A stretch of 64,000 nt of DNA from Patiria miniata (GCF_015706575.1 NW_024037072.1:4221001-4285000), one strand, 5' to 3'. Positions 36,370 to 49,536 are shown, counted from the stretch's first letter. Numbers and translations are program-made. The notes: generated by a model from the sequence alone, not told the origin.

Positions 36370-39300
36370 GCGGTGACTTGAGTCGAATCACAGGCCGTGC
36401 CGCACGGGCCTCTAACAACTTGGCGTCCCGGTCAGAGAAAAGAGTTTTGTGCGAGTGAATGAAGCACAGATGACCACACGGGCCATAAAAGGTCACTAAG
36501 TAAACTTGGAGCGATGGGCCGTACTCTACCGCTCTGTATCAGTTACAAGGGGGATGCGACTCGCTTGTTCGGACACAAAGGCTTCGACGAAATACCCTGG
36601 TTGTGTTCCGACATGCCTCAACGTCCGAGCAAAAGCCGAAGGGGCTGTACCAAAAAATAAAAGTACCACGTGAACGTCCACAAGTTATCGGGCAAATCTA
36701 ACTTTGGTAACTCCTTCATCAAAAGGGTAGCGACACGCCCTCCGGAACCTTCTCTATAGCTATCTAATCGCTTGTCTAATCAATCCAGGGCTTGGCCTCA
36801 ATTCTTTTGAGTTTCCCCCACCGATTTGGGAATCGGAAGATCAAACTTTATTTCGTAAGACATCAATGTTTCGCAGCTTTTATGATTCCAGCCTGTGGGA
36901 TGCGACAACCGTTGTGCATTCTCAAGAGACGTGCGCATACTGACAAGTTTTACTTTTCTGCGCAATGATGTTTTGGCAATGATTTTTGACCCAAAGAAAA
37001 TGTTTTCAATCAAGGATTATTGGAATCACATTTTACATCATAGCTTTGAGTTCCCGGGTGTTTGGCTTATGTCAAGTCGTAGGCCTATGCAGGATGTGCC
37101 CTGCTCTTGACATGATTTCAACTTCTATTTGCCAACGCATGACTATTAACTCGTTATCACCTGAACAATGTTTAATATCAAGTCTAAATAGAGGTTATAA
37201 AATCTGGGTGATGTGATAGACAACGAATGGACGATACATGAACGATAACGTCAGATGTTACAAATAGCAAAGTGATGGCTGTTATGATAAAATGTCCCAA
37301 TGCGTATTTGTGGTTTAATATCAGTTTAGGGTTCTGACATGAGTGACATAGGAGGTTATGTTTTCATCGGTGTTGGTTGGTAATTGGTCTGTCTGTTAAC
37401 AAGATAACTCAAAAAGTTATGGACGGATTTGCATGAACACTTTTTTAGGGGTGGTCCATGGTACAATCGATTGGTAGATTAGATTTTGGCAGTGATCGGG
37501 ATGTGGGTCTGGATCCAGGATATATTTTAAGTATTCTTCACCATATATGCGAGTATTTCTTTTGGGTGAACTTACAATAATGGCGGGAATTGTTTAGCCT
37601 TGTAGGTTTGCGCTCTCTGAGTGCTGTTCTAGTTTATAGTTGTGCACAAGTTCGTGCACTGTTGTAATGTGGCACACACAATTGTAATGCTTCATTTTGT
37701 TCAACCAACATGGCCAGCAACAACAGTGCTAAAAAAAATACAGAGGTAGTGAAGCGAGGTGGTAAAATTTAAGCTCAAATTTTGATGCCACAAAATGTGC
37801 AAAACCATTATGGCTGGTTCAATTGTTGATGACAAGCCTTGAGCTAACTTTGGCGTTGGATTGGGGATTTGATACAAACTTTCGTAAGTGACGGGTTACA
37901 ATGTAACTCCACTTTAGTGACTCTTCAAAGCGGTATCTGGCCCGGCTTCCATGTGTAAGGTAAAGTCTACCTTCTGGTGAATTTCAAAATTAAAAAGATG
38001 TGTCATTTGGCACATCCTTAATTCCGAACCTTGAAGTAAAGCTTAGGATTTTGTTTTCAATATTTTTGCAGCGTGAACTGCGGTAACATTAAAATATCTT
38101 AAAGACATTTTTCTTTCGTGTGAACAGCAGAACAGGTAATGACAACATAAGTTGCATGCCATAAGACATTTATTTCGTTCAAAATCGAATTTTACGAAGA
38201 GATACTTCCCTGATTTTTCAAAATAAAAAAAAATGTTCGAGTTACAGTTCCAGTTCCAGGTCGGGCGTATGAGTCACCCAAATCCAGTTTAATACCGCCG
38301 TTCTTAATAACACACAGACTTCTTTTTTCCCGCTCGAAGCGACGTAAACGTCTGCTCAACTCATCAGCTAAATGTTTGTCAAATGTTGAACTTGATTCGA
38401 TTTGATGGTTAATTTTTTTTGGTTGGTTCAACCGAAGCCAGGTCTACATCGGCCGGGTGGGCCTACTCTGTAATCGGTCCTTATGCCCCAGCTGTACAGA
38501 AAAGAAACGAAGCAGATGACATTCTGGTCATGCACCTTGGGTTTTTGGTCGCTGGTAATGCCTGGAGCCCGTGACCCCAGGTTGACCTCATCTTATACCC
38601 CATGGGTTCTTGGGTATTCGTCATTCACTGTTTGACTTGCGGAACCCTTGTTGCCCCCTGTATCCGTGAAATGACAATCAAATGGAACCGTGGAAGTACC
38701 GTTGATGAAGATTGAACGAATCGTCTATGGAAAGCGAATCTAGTTCCTCCGAAAAGGTCAACTTAGGATTGTTATAACCAACATGTTTCACCAAGTGATG
38801 AACAGTTGGGAAACGATTTTTTTTTCATGTGAGCATTGGCCGCAAATACTGCTATGCTCTACCAGACTGATAACATTGCAATAACATTGTCCTCATCAAA
38901 TTCCTTTTTGGAACACATTTCCTTTTGGATGTTATTAAAAAAAAAGAGATGTTCGATCTGAAAAGGTATAGCAAATACTACCGCAGACACAAAGAAATGG
39001 CTGAACTTTAAAATCACGGTATAAAACAATTTTTGGTTGAATATGTACCCGTGGTGAAAAAAGCGGGACCATCCACGAAAACCTTTACATAAAAACCTAA
39101 AGTTTGCATTCAGAAATCGAAGTGGAATCTCACAATCTCGGAATAGAAGCATCACTCCTCGATCCTGACCGTGATCTGGTTTGTGCCGTTTGATTTCCCC
39201 CCGCTTTACCCCCAGAGATTGTACGGAACAGCTGTGAGTAGCTAACATTCTTCGTGCCCTCGTCCTTCCCAAGGTAATCAGCAGTAAATTCAATTCCAAC

Positions 39301-40330
39301 TCATTAAAAACAACATTTAGGCAGGAAACATCTCGGGGAGTTCATTGTCCTTCACCTCATTCCCCACCCCCCCCCCCCAAAAAATGACATTAAAGACGAA
39401 TGTATATTTTAAAGTTCCGCATTTAATGAAGATGCGATTTCCTTCACGACGGTGTTTCTCCGTTAAAACTGCCATTCGTGAATCAGTATTATTACTGGGC
39501 CATATTTATGGATATAGGCCTAATTTTACCCACAAATTAACCAACACGTCATCAACTGATCAACTTACCTACGAACCAACCAACCAACAAACCAACAAAC
39601 AAACCATCAATCACCCCTATACAGTAAAAGCCAAACATCCGACCAACCAACCAACAACCAAACACATCAAACAACCAACCAACGCACAAATAAACCAACC
39701 GTCAACAAACAAATAAACAAACAAACAAACAAACAAACACCCCTATCAACCAACGGACAAACAATCACTCACATACCAATCGTTCCATCGTGCATGATGG
39801 GAGCAGCAACGAAAACAAGCAAACAAAGCACCAACAAACAAGACCACAAACAAAGAATTACGAACTCCAGCCAAAATGTAACAATCAGCTTAAACAAAAT
39901 CAACGATTGTTGCAAGTCATCACGTCAAATATCTCCGGAATGCTGACCATAATGTACCAACCATTCATCTCGCATACCAAGGCCATGGCAGTGGCCGCGC
40001 TTTTAATTCGCCTTGAACTTTTCATGATTCGTGGAAGGCTGCACTTGCAACAGGGATAAAAGCGATCAACCCACTCCAGTCATATCGACCCTAACAAGTC
40101 TGACAAATTACTTTAATCCCGTGGCTTAGGGAGTTGTCGTCAACAACCTAACGAGGAGGTCCATTTTGGTCTCACCGCACCCTTGGCTCCTCACTTTCCG
40201 GACGACTGAAGTAATTCACAGGGACTATAGCAGGCTTGGATTACTCTCAAATGCCGTGAACTTCGAGGTAAAATTGGGTCTAGATTCGTCCAAGACCAAA
40301 CCCGGATATTTCGATGCGCTTTTGTGCTCC
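36370..40330. other. Intergenic upstream of Wnt3
   Basis: No supported gene. 37340-37580 contains a block around AACTCAAAAAGTTATGGACG that I recall as part of a very widespread invertebrate dispersed repeat. 39541-39740 is low-complexity CAAC/AACC sequence that creates an artificial frame rich in Thr, Asn and Gln. TAGGCCTA occurs at 37080 and 39515. Some of this may contain Wnt3 regulatory elements. Confidence 0.5.
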
Positions 40331-40335
40331 CATGA

Positions 40336-42011
40336 CAGGCGCGGATCCAGGATTTCTTTAGACGGGGGGCACACCTTTAGAGCATTTGCTCTGAAGACTA
40401 TTGCGAGCGCGAAGCCCTTACGGCGTGGGGTCCGGGGCCCGCTTAAGGGCCCCGGGAAATTTTGGATTATAGATGCTCTGTGGTGCATGCTGAGGCGATT
40501 CCTGGCCCCTTTCCCCCTGAATTAATTGAGCAAAAGTTGTTAAGCTTATAAGGATTTTAAAAAAAATATATACTCTTGTTTTTACAAATTTTAAGCTTCT
40601 GTGTACTTCAAAGTTGCAAACCATGTATTTTCGTCTGCATAATTTCAAGCACTGTATTAAAAAAAGGAATTGTATTGACTTAGAAAACTGTTGCAATGGG
40701 CGATGCGCTGGGGCATTTGCTCCAAGGACTAATGCGAACGCGGAGCAGTGTCTTACGGCGTGGGGCCCTTTCGGGGCCCACTGAAGGTCCCCGGGAAATT
40801 TTTGATTCTATAGATGCTCTGTGGAGCAATCTGAGGCGATTCCTGGTCCAATTTCAGCAAAATGTTGTGAAGATTATTAAAAAAAAATTCGTTATCGCTT
40901 CGGTTTGCGGTAACACCATGTGTTTTTAAAATATTTTTTGTTCATTAGTTTAAAATGTACTCATGTATTTCTTAATACAAGCCTAGTTAACTTTCTTCTG
41001 TTCTTCACTTGATAACCAAGTATTTTCGACTGCATAATCAGCTTCTTGCATTTTATTTTGGAAAAGGAATTAGATAGGCTAAGTTTGTAAACTGTTTTAA
41101 GGATGCGTAGGGCTAGGGAGATCTGCCCCGAGGACTACTAATGCGGAGCGCAAATGTCTTGCGGCGTGGGGTCCGGGCCCGCTTAAGGGCCCCGGGATTT
41201 TTTTTTTGATAATTAGATGCTCTGTGGTGCAATCTGAGGCGATTCCTGGCCCCTCTTTCCCTGAGTTATTTTAGCAAAATGTTTTAAGTTAGATAAGGAT
41301 TATTTTCATTGGTTTAATACAAGCCGTTTAAGTTTCTTCTGTTTTTCACTTGATAACCATTTTCGTCTGCATAATTGTTTTCGTGCATTTTATTTTTGAA
41401 AGGGAATTGTATAGACTTAGTTTGTAAACTTTTGCAAGGATGCTTTCTAATGTTTTGTATCAAGTTTAAATTTTGATTTTATCAATAAGATAAGATTTTC
41501 TATGGAAATTTTCTACGGAAACGGACATGTTTTGGACTCCTTAAAAGCGCCGAAGAAATGCTGGCAAAGTGATCGTACGAAAACCGTACCCTTGACCAAT
41601 AGTGTGGTACAAAGAGCAGCGTACGATGTGTATGTCGCGCTCATCGCGCTAAACACAGCACATCGGCTGTCACACGTGCGTGTTGTCGTAAGGGTACGTA
41701 CGCTCATAATGAATCGCATTTCATAAACCGATATACTATGCGGGGTTACGTATGGAGTACGTACGGTGGCCGGGATTGCGGTTTATTTCGAAGCTTCTCG
41801 AGTTCCCTGTGTCATACGGCCAGTACACAATGTTTGCTGGCCGCTGATGTTTAATATCGGCACCGGTATTTTTGTTAGAAGGTTGCCCTCCTCCTTCCCT
41901 CCATTTCTCTCACCTCCCCCATCTTTTCCCCCTGTTTTATTCATTTTTTTTTGTGGACTTAATTTGACGGGGGGCACGTGCCCCCGCGGCCCACCCCTGG
42001 ATCCGCGCCTG
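40336..42011. mobile_element. 1.68-kb non-autonomous DNA transposon with 5-bp target duplication
   Basis: Terminal inverted repeats CAGGCGCGGATCCAGG occur at both ends, with a perfect CATGA target duplication at 40331-40335 and 42012-42016. Inside, three diverged tandem units of about 330-410 bp (from about 40363, 40696 and 41101) share ACGGCGTGGGG, GGGCCCCGGGA, AGATGCTCTGTGG and GAGGCGATTCCTGG. The right end adds GGGGGGCACGTGCCCCC. No transposase frame. A CAG-beginning TIR with 5-bp duplication resembles some hAT-related groups, but I cannot assign it firmly. Confidence 0.75.
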
Positions 42012-42334
42012 CATGATTTGAAATCATTATCCGGCTTTAAAGGATAAATGCTACTTCTGCGTACAGGCCAATATAGACATGTACAATACCAAGAGTTAGG
42101 CGTCAAACGTAATTCACTGCGCGATTTTTGTTCTCATAAGTCTTATAGGCCTAGTAATCTAGATTCATTCGATTTATTAAAAAAAACACCCTTGTTTCTG
42201 ATTACGAAGAAAAACATTAAACTAAAACTACACGTGAACAATGGTTTCCAGTAAGCTGTACCACGCAAAGAATTCCTTCTTGAAATCTATCCTCTATCCC
42301 CGGCACCATTGAGACCAGTGCCCAAAACCTATCA

Positions 42335-42905
42335 ATTTCGCTCGTACACCCCTCCCCCGCCCTGCAAACAGGACGCTGGGAAGGGCTGATGAATTCACGC
42401 TCTGATTGGATAGATTTTGCGTGACCTGTGACCTGCAAGTCATTACGACCACGACCCAGCATTGAGCAAGGTTTGAAACGGCCGTTAAGACTGATTCATT
42501 ACTCTTTCATTCCAATTCATAAATGCTTTTGTTTTCGTTGAAAAGCGTTTTAATGTAGGAAATCTGTACAATGTATCGGTGTTGTAAATGTACGATTCCC
42601 GTCACTTGCTCAGGATCCGTTTCGAATTTACGAAGGGTCTATGATTGCTTTATGCGACGCTCAAAATGACATTGTGTCCACACAGTCCGCAATGAAAAAG
42701 AAATCACATCCGGTATGGAATGTGTGCATGCACTTCTATGGGAAGTTTTCGGATAGCATTTGCGCGCATTGTCTAACTGCGGTCTTGAACAGCTGCAGCT
42801 ATGCTTTATACATAGGTCATAGGCCACTTCCTTCACAAGATTCTGTGAAGCCAATCAGCCCTTCCCAGTGCCCTGTTTGCAGGGCGGTGGGTACGAGCGA
42901 ACCTC
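42335..42905. repeat. Inverted pair of CCGCCCTGCAAACAGG repeat ends
   Basis: The left copy (about 42335-42490) matches 9857-10000. The right copy (about 42825-42905) is the inverse of 10190-10275, including CTTCCTTCACAAGATTCTG. So the two end types seen in direct orientation near 10 kb face each other here, giving a possible element of about 570 bp. The target duplication is not clear. Confidence 0.55.
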
Positions 42906-45900
42906 TCCAGGAACTTCCGCGAACCCACCTCAAGGTGGCGCTGTGCAACATGTTATCATAAAGTAACAGAAATTAGCGGAAATTACAAGTCATTCAATGG
43001 GCTTTGAAATGACATTATTTTCTTCAAATTCGTTACATCCATAAATCCCACTATTAAAACTACCTCTATAGATAGATGCACAATTCTCCAGCTAACACGA
43101 TGGAAAAGAAATGCTAAAAAGCCCAACCTCGTTCCCATGGGTACGGTTTCGCTGCGACATCTTGTTTCCCATCATGCCGTGCGCGATCTTAACCCCTGGA
43201 TTTGTGTAATTTAAAATGTGTCAAATAGTGGCACATTTAAATGTTCGATCAGGATTCGGGAAGCCCAGATTAAATGGTAAATAAATGGAGAAAAAAATAG
43301 TGTGTCACTTATTGACTTGAAACTGAATGACTTGCGATTTACTTGTGATTGTTTTATTTTTGTAAAGGGACGACATACATAGGTACGTACATTTAATATA
43401 AATCCTTTTAGCACCACGTCGAAATCTCATCATGCTCATGTTTGAAATTTTGCGAAAAACTTTAAGCACCGTGTCGCTCGTTAAATAATGTCTTATATTT
43501 TTCATGTCGACTTCCTTTTTATCTGTCCTGTCAAATTTGAAAGCATTTTAACTTAAAACATAGAAGTTATGACATAACATACTATTTTTGACAAAAATGG
43601 GCTACAAAAATTAGGAAAAAAATGTCGTCATAAGGTTAATTGTGCAATTTCGGCCAATGTGAACAACCAGATTCAGATTCAGCACTATCGAATTAGCAAA
43701 GTTGACCTTATTGCAAGTTGGCATCGGAAAGTTAAGACGAATCTCAACTTCTAGACCTAATACAGATTTTGGCCCATGGCCTATATTCCTCACGGCCAGG
43801 GGTTAGTGAAGGAACGCGCACACGCCCATGGAGTTGAGGCTGAGGCTGCTTTAAAAACTCTGATACTAAAGCATCCTGCTATGTTTTATGGATATGGTGA
43901 ACACCATAGAAGCGCAGTTTAGTTTGGGTAAATTTCGCTAAATACAACAGTTTACCCAAACTAAATAGCGCCCTCCTAGTTGGTTCACAATATCTAGAAA
44001 ATAAAATACTAATTTGTGACATGTCGCGAGGTATAACGTGAGTAACTGGCAGTATAACATTATTGTTCTTATTAGGGCACATGCGATGAAGTTTTCTTAT
44101 AGGAACACATTTTGTGTAACTTTCTACTCCTCTTAAAATGAATAGAAAACTATTTTTGACATCCTTTTGTGGTTAATTTTATCAACAAGTTCATGGGATT
44201 CAATGTTCGCGATAACCTGCGCCGCCGCCGCGCGCGAGAGGGCGTTATCACAACGAACCGCTATCACCGTGACGGACCATTATTAATTCTTCTAATCAGA
44301 CAGGGACACATCATGATTACTTATCCTAGTGCTATCGGTGATATAGGCCTTTCTTTTGTTTGTAAACGTACACTGGCGCCATTTTGTATGGGCTGCCGTA
44401 AGCGCATGAATTAAAGCCATGGTTGGCAACATATTTTTTTTCCAAAAAAGTCCTCATAACGCCATCAACACATAGTAAAAAGGCATATTAAGGAATTATT
44501 TTGTAGCTTTGTTGGACCTTCCATAGTTTTGCAGGCCGTGTTTGGCAAAAATGCAGTTTGCCAACCAAGCGCAGAAAGGTTTATACGGAACTTGCTGGGT
44601 TAGGTCCTACTTAATTTAACTGTCAAGTTAGGCGTTCGGTGTCACGTCGTCGGGCCAAGTCTTTATTTATTTGCATTGATTATATTTCACATAAGGTGAA
44701 GCAGGCTGCATATTTTCTATCTTTCAAAACATTTTAACAGATCTGATTAGTTGTAATTGATTTTTTTTTATGATTAATTAATTATTTTTGTATTTTCGCG
44801 CAATTAGTTTTCTTTGTTTTTCGAATGAATACAGTACAAGCTCTCAAAATGGAAAATTAATCAATTTCCTGGGATAGGACAAAACGTTATGTGGAGATGA
44901 CCAAGTCTTCAGGAATCGGACGTTTGACTCTAACTCAATAAGTCCCTTACCAACCTCGTCCCCAGGGCTTACCTTATTTCCAACCTCATTCAAATAGTAA
45001 ACAGGATGCGGTGTATCCAACGATCAACCGGCATCAGACGATTCAAGACAGTACCGTGGGCTTGATATCCTTAAAACGCCTGCTCCTCCCATTTAAAGAC
45101 CCTTGTATAGAGTAACATAATTTAAAGTAACTGCAGAGTGGAAGTTTGTTTAAAGATTAATTGCTATTCATTTAAAAGGAAACACGAAGGACATAATATG
45201 ATCTAGAATGTGAATTAATGTAACAAGTGAAGAAATACCGGCCTACCACAGTTGTAAATAAGTGTAAATTGTTTGTAAATAGAACAGATATACTGAAGGA
45301 AAAGCTTATTGTGTTTAGTGTGTTTCTTTCGTTGTTGAGGAAATAAATAGTTGTAGACTATTGGACACGAATTTAGGGAATAATCCTAACAAACTTACTT
45401 ATAGGCCTACATTTAGTTTCGTTCTTTTTCTTGAACACGTTGAACATTGGGTGACTTTACAGTACACTTCTTACTCCCCAGCCCAAAACTAAATTATTTT
45501 ATTTTATTTTTTTTTTAATTTATTCTTATTACTGGTATTCATGCCCTGTATAACTCAGTTTTCTTATTAAATACACGATGTACTACTACTAGTATTAGTA
45601 CTGTATCATGGAGAAAACAATAGTAGTACACATACATCAAGCATGGGACGTTAATAAAAGAGTATTGGCAATTGATAATAATGGGTGTGGCTGTGTGAGC
45701 ATTGTGATACTTAATTTGAAAGTTTGATAATGATAGTGCACAGGCTATGTACATGTGTACATGTACATGTGTATAAAATTCAACGTAAACAGACACCAAA
45801 TAAAACCTCAGCTTTCCCGATCCAACGGTTTCCGACTTACATGATATTTAATAATCACACTGTTCGTTGCATCCCTATCATTTGTGTGAAAAGACAAGTT

Positions 45901-46423
45901 TGCAGTAACTCGGCAAATCTGAAATTTTACCCCGTAAACTGTAGCCCGTTTCGAAGTTTGTGATCCCCGTACCAGCTGGTACACTACATGGACAGACAAA
46001 AAAAATGTCATCCTAATGATTTCTTTTTTTACAAAAATGTTCGCAAAAGTTACTTTAAGGGTCTAAAATTCTTATCGGTGTGGAAAGAAAAATTTAACAA
46101 ACTAACTCGAGAAAGATGCTGACCGATACTTCAGAGGGACGAACTGCGACAGCGGGCAGCCATGTTTGCTCATTATGGGATTTAATAGGTTAAGTGCGCA
46201 TGCGCAAATACTAAATGAGCGGCTGAAACATACGTGCCGCCTACATTATACAATGGTCGCTCAGTCGACTGCAACGTAACATGAACGTGCCCGTGTACAT
46301 ACGAAAACATGGTATGCAGTGTTATTCACCCATACTGGACAATGGTATCGCCCTACAATGCATTGTTGGCGCGCTTTAGCTCAAACATGACGTAAACAAT
46401 TGAAAAGAACGGCAGTGCGTGGT
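42906..46423. other. Intergenic, no supported gene
   Basis: Holds a dispersed repeat at 43110-43195 (partner 14905), a small hairpin at 43918-43966 (TTTAGTTTGGGTAAA facing its inverse), the repeat fragment 44119-44185, TAGGCCTA at 45402 and an ACATGT-rich tract at about 45748-45772. Open frames are short and unsupported. Confidence 0.5.
46195..46206. promoter_or_regulatory. Perfect NRF1-type palindrome
   Basis: TGCGCATGCGCA, the classic NRF1 recognition palindrome. It is preceded by GGCAGCCATGTTTGC at about 46154 and lies about 220 bp left of the foldback element. Before that insertion it would have been about 350 bp from the first zinc-finger sequence, so it could be a remnant promoter of that locus. 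This is inference from position and motif only. Confidence 0.35.
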
Positions 46424-46480
46424 GTTATGTACGGAAGTGTATTTAGGACATGAACAAAAAAGAATTTCCGGCCCTCTGTA

Positions 46481-46687
46481 TCGCCCGGGCGGATTACTAT
46501 TTCGCCCAGGCGGATTACTATTTCGCCCGGGCGGATTACTAATTCGCCCGGGCGAATTACTATTTCGCCCGGGCGGATTACTATTTCGCCCGGACGGATT
46601 ACTATTTTGCCCGGGCGGATAAGTATTTCGCCCGGGCGGATTACTATTTTCGCCCGGGCGGATTACTATTTCGCCCGGGCGGATTAC
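46481..46687 (+). repeat. Ten-unit tandem repeat at foldback left tip
   Basis: About ten 21-bp units of the form TCGCCCGGGCGGATTACTATT, with single substitutions in some units and one indel. Each unit contains the 10-bp palindrome CGCCCGGGCG. It generates long open frames on both strands that are artefacts. Confidence 0.85.
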
Positions 46688-49401
46688 ATATTGAGCAGTT
46701 TTTGAGCTCAATACAGCTCAAATTAACCCAATTTTGGAATTTATATGAATCTGCTAGTATTTTAGGAACATTTTGGACCGCTTAGTATTTTAAAATACTT
46801 TTGTTGGGTAATCGGTCTGTTAATTTCACTTTTTTTTAAGTTGGGGGGATGATTAGACAATAGTATTATTCTCTGCAACTTTTCTTTATAACGGTTCATA
46901 AACTTGAATCCTGGACTGAGCATCCCGACAAAGAGTGGTACATATTACCGTGACGTCATTGTGACGTCATCAGGTATTACAATTATAGATTTTTACGTGA
47001 TTTTCGTTCATTTATAAATCATGTACTAAAAGGAAAAAATCATGTTAAAGTTGGTATATACGTGCTTTTTCCAAAGTTCGGTTTTCTTTTCCGAACGAGA
47101 TTGTATAGGAATATAATGCCCTTTAACCAATAAATGTGCTTGTTTGCTTTTTCAGGTATTTATACCAATTTTAAAAGTGTTTTTAAATGGCGCACTCCAT
47201 TTCAGAAATTGTGCACACTGTCCAGAACGAATTAGGAGCGTCCCACTCTTAATTCCAAAGTTCAATGTAATTAATTGTTTACTTGTCGTGGGCCGATTTT
47301 TGATGTCGTGCGATGTCTCATTGGAAAGTTCATAACTAATGTAATGCTAGACAATTATCAATTCAATTTGAAAATAAAAATATTTTACAAGGTGCCACAA
47401 CCCAGAAGTACCAACTTTAATGCTCTCTTATCTGATCGACTTTTGAAGGGAACTCGAAATTTTACGTTTGATTTTGCTATACACGAGCATTGCAATCAGG
47501 CACTCATTTCTGCGGATCAAATGCGAATAATTAATTTTATGTAAAAAAAACCACATGAAGCCTCTTCCTGAGCGTGACACGCGCGAGCCACCGCAGAAAA
47601 TGGCTGCCGCCGGATTTGTCTATACATATTCGGGAAAAAAATGTATGTTGAAAAGAACGAGAAAAAAAATCAAATATTGCAGTGACTAATGTAGAAATTA
47701 CACATAACTTCCTGTATCATTGAGCTCACCAATGCGCAAATTCAGAGGTTTATTATTTTAAAAATGCAAGTTTAAGACATCGTTTTCAAAAATGTTTATC
47801 ATAATTTCCGGTCGGGCGATTTCCGGTCGGGTCGCTTAGAATTCTGTGGTTGTCTAAAAAAAAATCGATATTGACAATTTGCATTTTATCAAATGACTTT
47901 TTTTTTTTTTTTAATAAAAGACACATTTTAAACAATTTATTGAGGTGCTGCTAGATTATGACGTCATCACCCAAAATAACAAATGTACGCGGTATATTGC
48001 AACTGGGTTCAGAGTATTTTTCACCCTCTAACATTAAATCGCTTGCACTGATGACGTCACCCAATTTGTCCGCTTCTTCTGAAAAGGGTATATTGTCATA
48101 CCAGGTTTCATCTTCGACCTATTTCAAGGATTGTGTCTATATTTGACGTTAAAATTGATGTCCCGGTGCCTACTCAGAAAAGAGAGGTCAAGCGACTTTG
48201 CCTTGAGAATGTGATATATTTATTAATGTCTATAGCCTTTCAGATAACAAGGCATTATGATTTTTTAAAATTAAATTCGTAACTTATAAATGAACGAAAG
48301 TCACGTTTATAAAGAACATCATTCGGCAATACCTGATGACGTCACAATAACGGCACGGTAATATATATACGGTAACATGACTCAGGATTGAGATTCAGTC
48401 CAATTTTCAAGTTCATAATATGAACCATTTTGGTTGCGGAGGAAAAGATTGTGCAAATCAGCCTCCAAAATTGATATTAACAGCCCGATCACGCAACAAA
48501 CCTCTCTAACAATATTGAGCTCTCCAAAATGATCATTAAAAAACCAACAAAAAATCATATTTCGTCCCTAAATAGTAGCAAATGTTTTACTTATTACATC
48601 TCGGCGGGATCTTCATTACAGATCGAAAACACCTATAAACATTACGGGTAACTTAAGTTATTACATATTAGCATTAAAGTGGGTACTTTCGGGGTGTGGC
48701 ATCGTGTACGATAGCTTTTCAAATTGAATTGATAATTGTCTAGCATTAAATTTGTTATGAGCTTCCCAATGAGACTTCGCACGACATCACATCGGCCCAC
48801 GACAATTAAACAATTAAAATAATAATTGAACTTTTGAATTAAGAGTGAGATGCTCCTAATTTGTTCTGAACAGTGTGCACAATTTCTGAACTGGAGCGCG
48901 CCATTTAAAAAACACTTTTTTAAACGGTGTATAAAGCCTGAAAAAGCAAACAACCACATTTATTTGTTATAGGGCATTACATTCCTTTAAATTTCGTTCG
49001 GAAAAGAAAATCGAACTTTGGGAAAAGCACGTATATACCAACTTTAATATGATTTTTCCCCGTTTATACAGTTCATGATTTATAAATGAACAAAAATCAC
49101 GTAAAACCTATTATTGTAATACCTGATGACGTCACGGTAATATGTACTACTCTTTGTCAGGATGTTCAATCCAAGTTTCAAGTTTATGATATTAACCGTT
49201 TTGAAGAAAAGTTGCGGAATATAAAATTGTATTGTCCAAATAATCCCCAAACTTGAAAAAGTGAGATTATCAGCCCAATTACCCAACAAAAGTAAAAAAA
49301 AAATATTAAGCGCCCCAAAATGTTCCTAAAATACCAGCAAATTCATATTAATTCCAAATTGGGTTAATTGAGCTGTTTTAAGCTCGAAAACAGCTCAAAA
49401 T

Positions 49402-49485
49402 GTAATCCGCCCGGGCGAAATAGTAATCCGCCCGGGCGAAATAGTAATCGGCCAGGGCGAAATAGTAATCCGCCCGGGCGAAATA
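49402..49485 (-). repeat. Four-unit tandem repeat at foldback right tip
   Basis: The inverse of the left array, with only four units (GTAATCCGCCCGGGCGAAATA type; the third is substituted to CGGCCAGGGCGA). The unequal copy number between tips shows expansion or contraction after the element formed. Confidence 0.85.
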
Positions 49486-49536
49486 GAGTGCGTCAATTTT
49501 TGTTTGCCATGTCCTAAATACGCTTCCGTAGTTATG

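Larger units (their letters stand above)
46430..49530. mobile_element. 3.1-kb foldback transposon with 6-bp target duplication
   Basis: Ends read TACGGAAGTGTATTTAGG and, in reverse complement, TACGGAAGCGTATTTAGG. They are flanked by GTTATG at 46424-46429 and 49531-49536. Long diverged inverted arms (about 46430-47440 and 48648-49530) include the CGCCCGGGCG tandem arrays near each tip. A third, partial inverted copy (about 48275-48560) lies in the centre. The loop (about 47441-48274) is unique. Related short frames at 47144 plus and 48959 minus are mirror images of the arms, not genes. No transposase is visible, so it is non-autonomous. Confidence 0.8.

Noticed and set aside
38859..39299. 146-codon minus-strand frame
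   Set aside because: No recognisable domain or splice context and ordinary AT-rich composition.
39345..40059. Thr/Asn/Gln-rich frames
   Set aside because: Generated by low-complexity AACC/CAAC sequence.
46376..46711. Pro/Asn/Gly-rich repetitive protein frame
   Set aside because: It is the translation of the 21-bp CGCCCGGGCG array at the foldback tip, not a gene.
47144..48959. Two similar frames (47144-47335 plus, 48642-48959 minus) sharing FLNGAL-FRNCAHC
   Set aside because: Their similarity comes from the inverted arms of the foldback element; both are short and diverge by indels.
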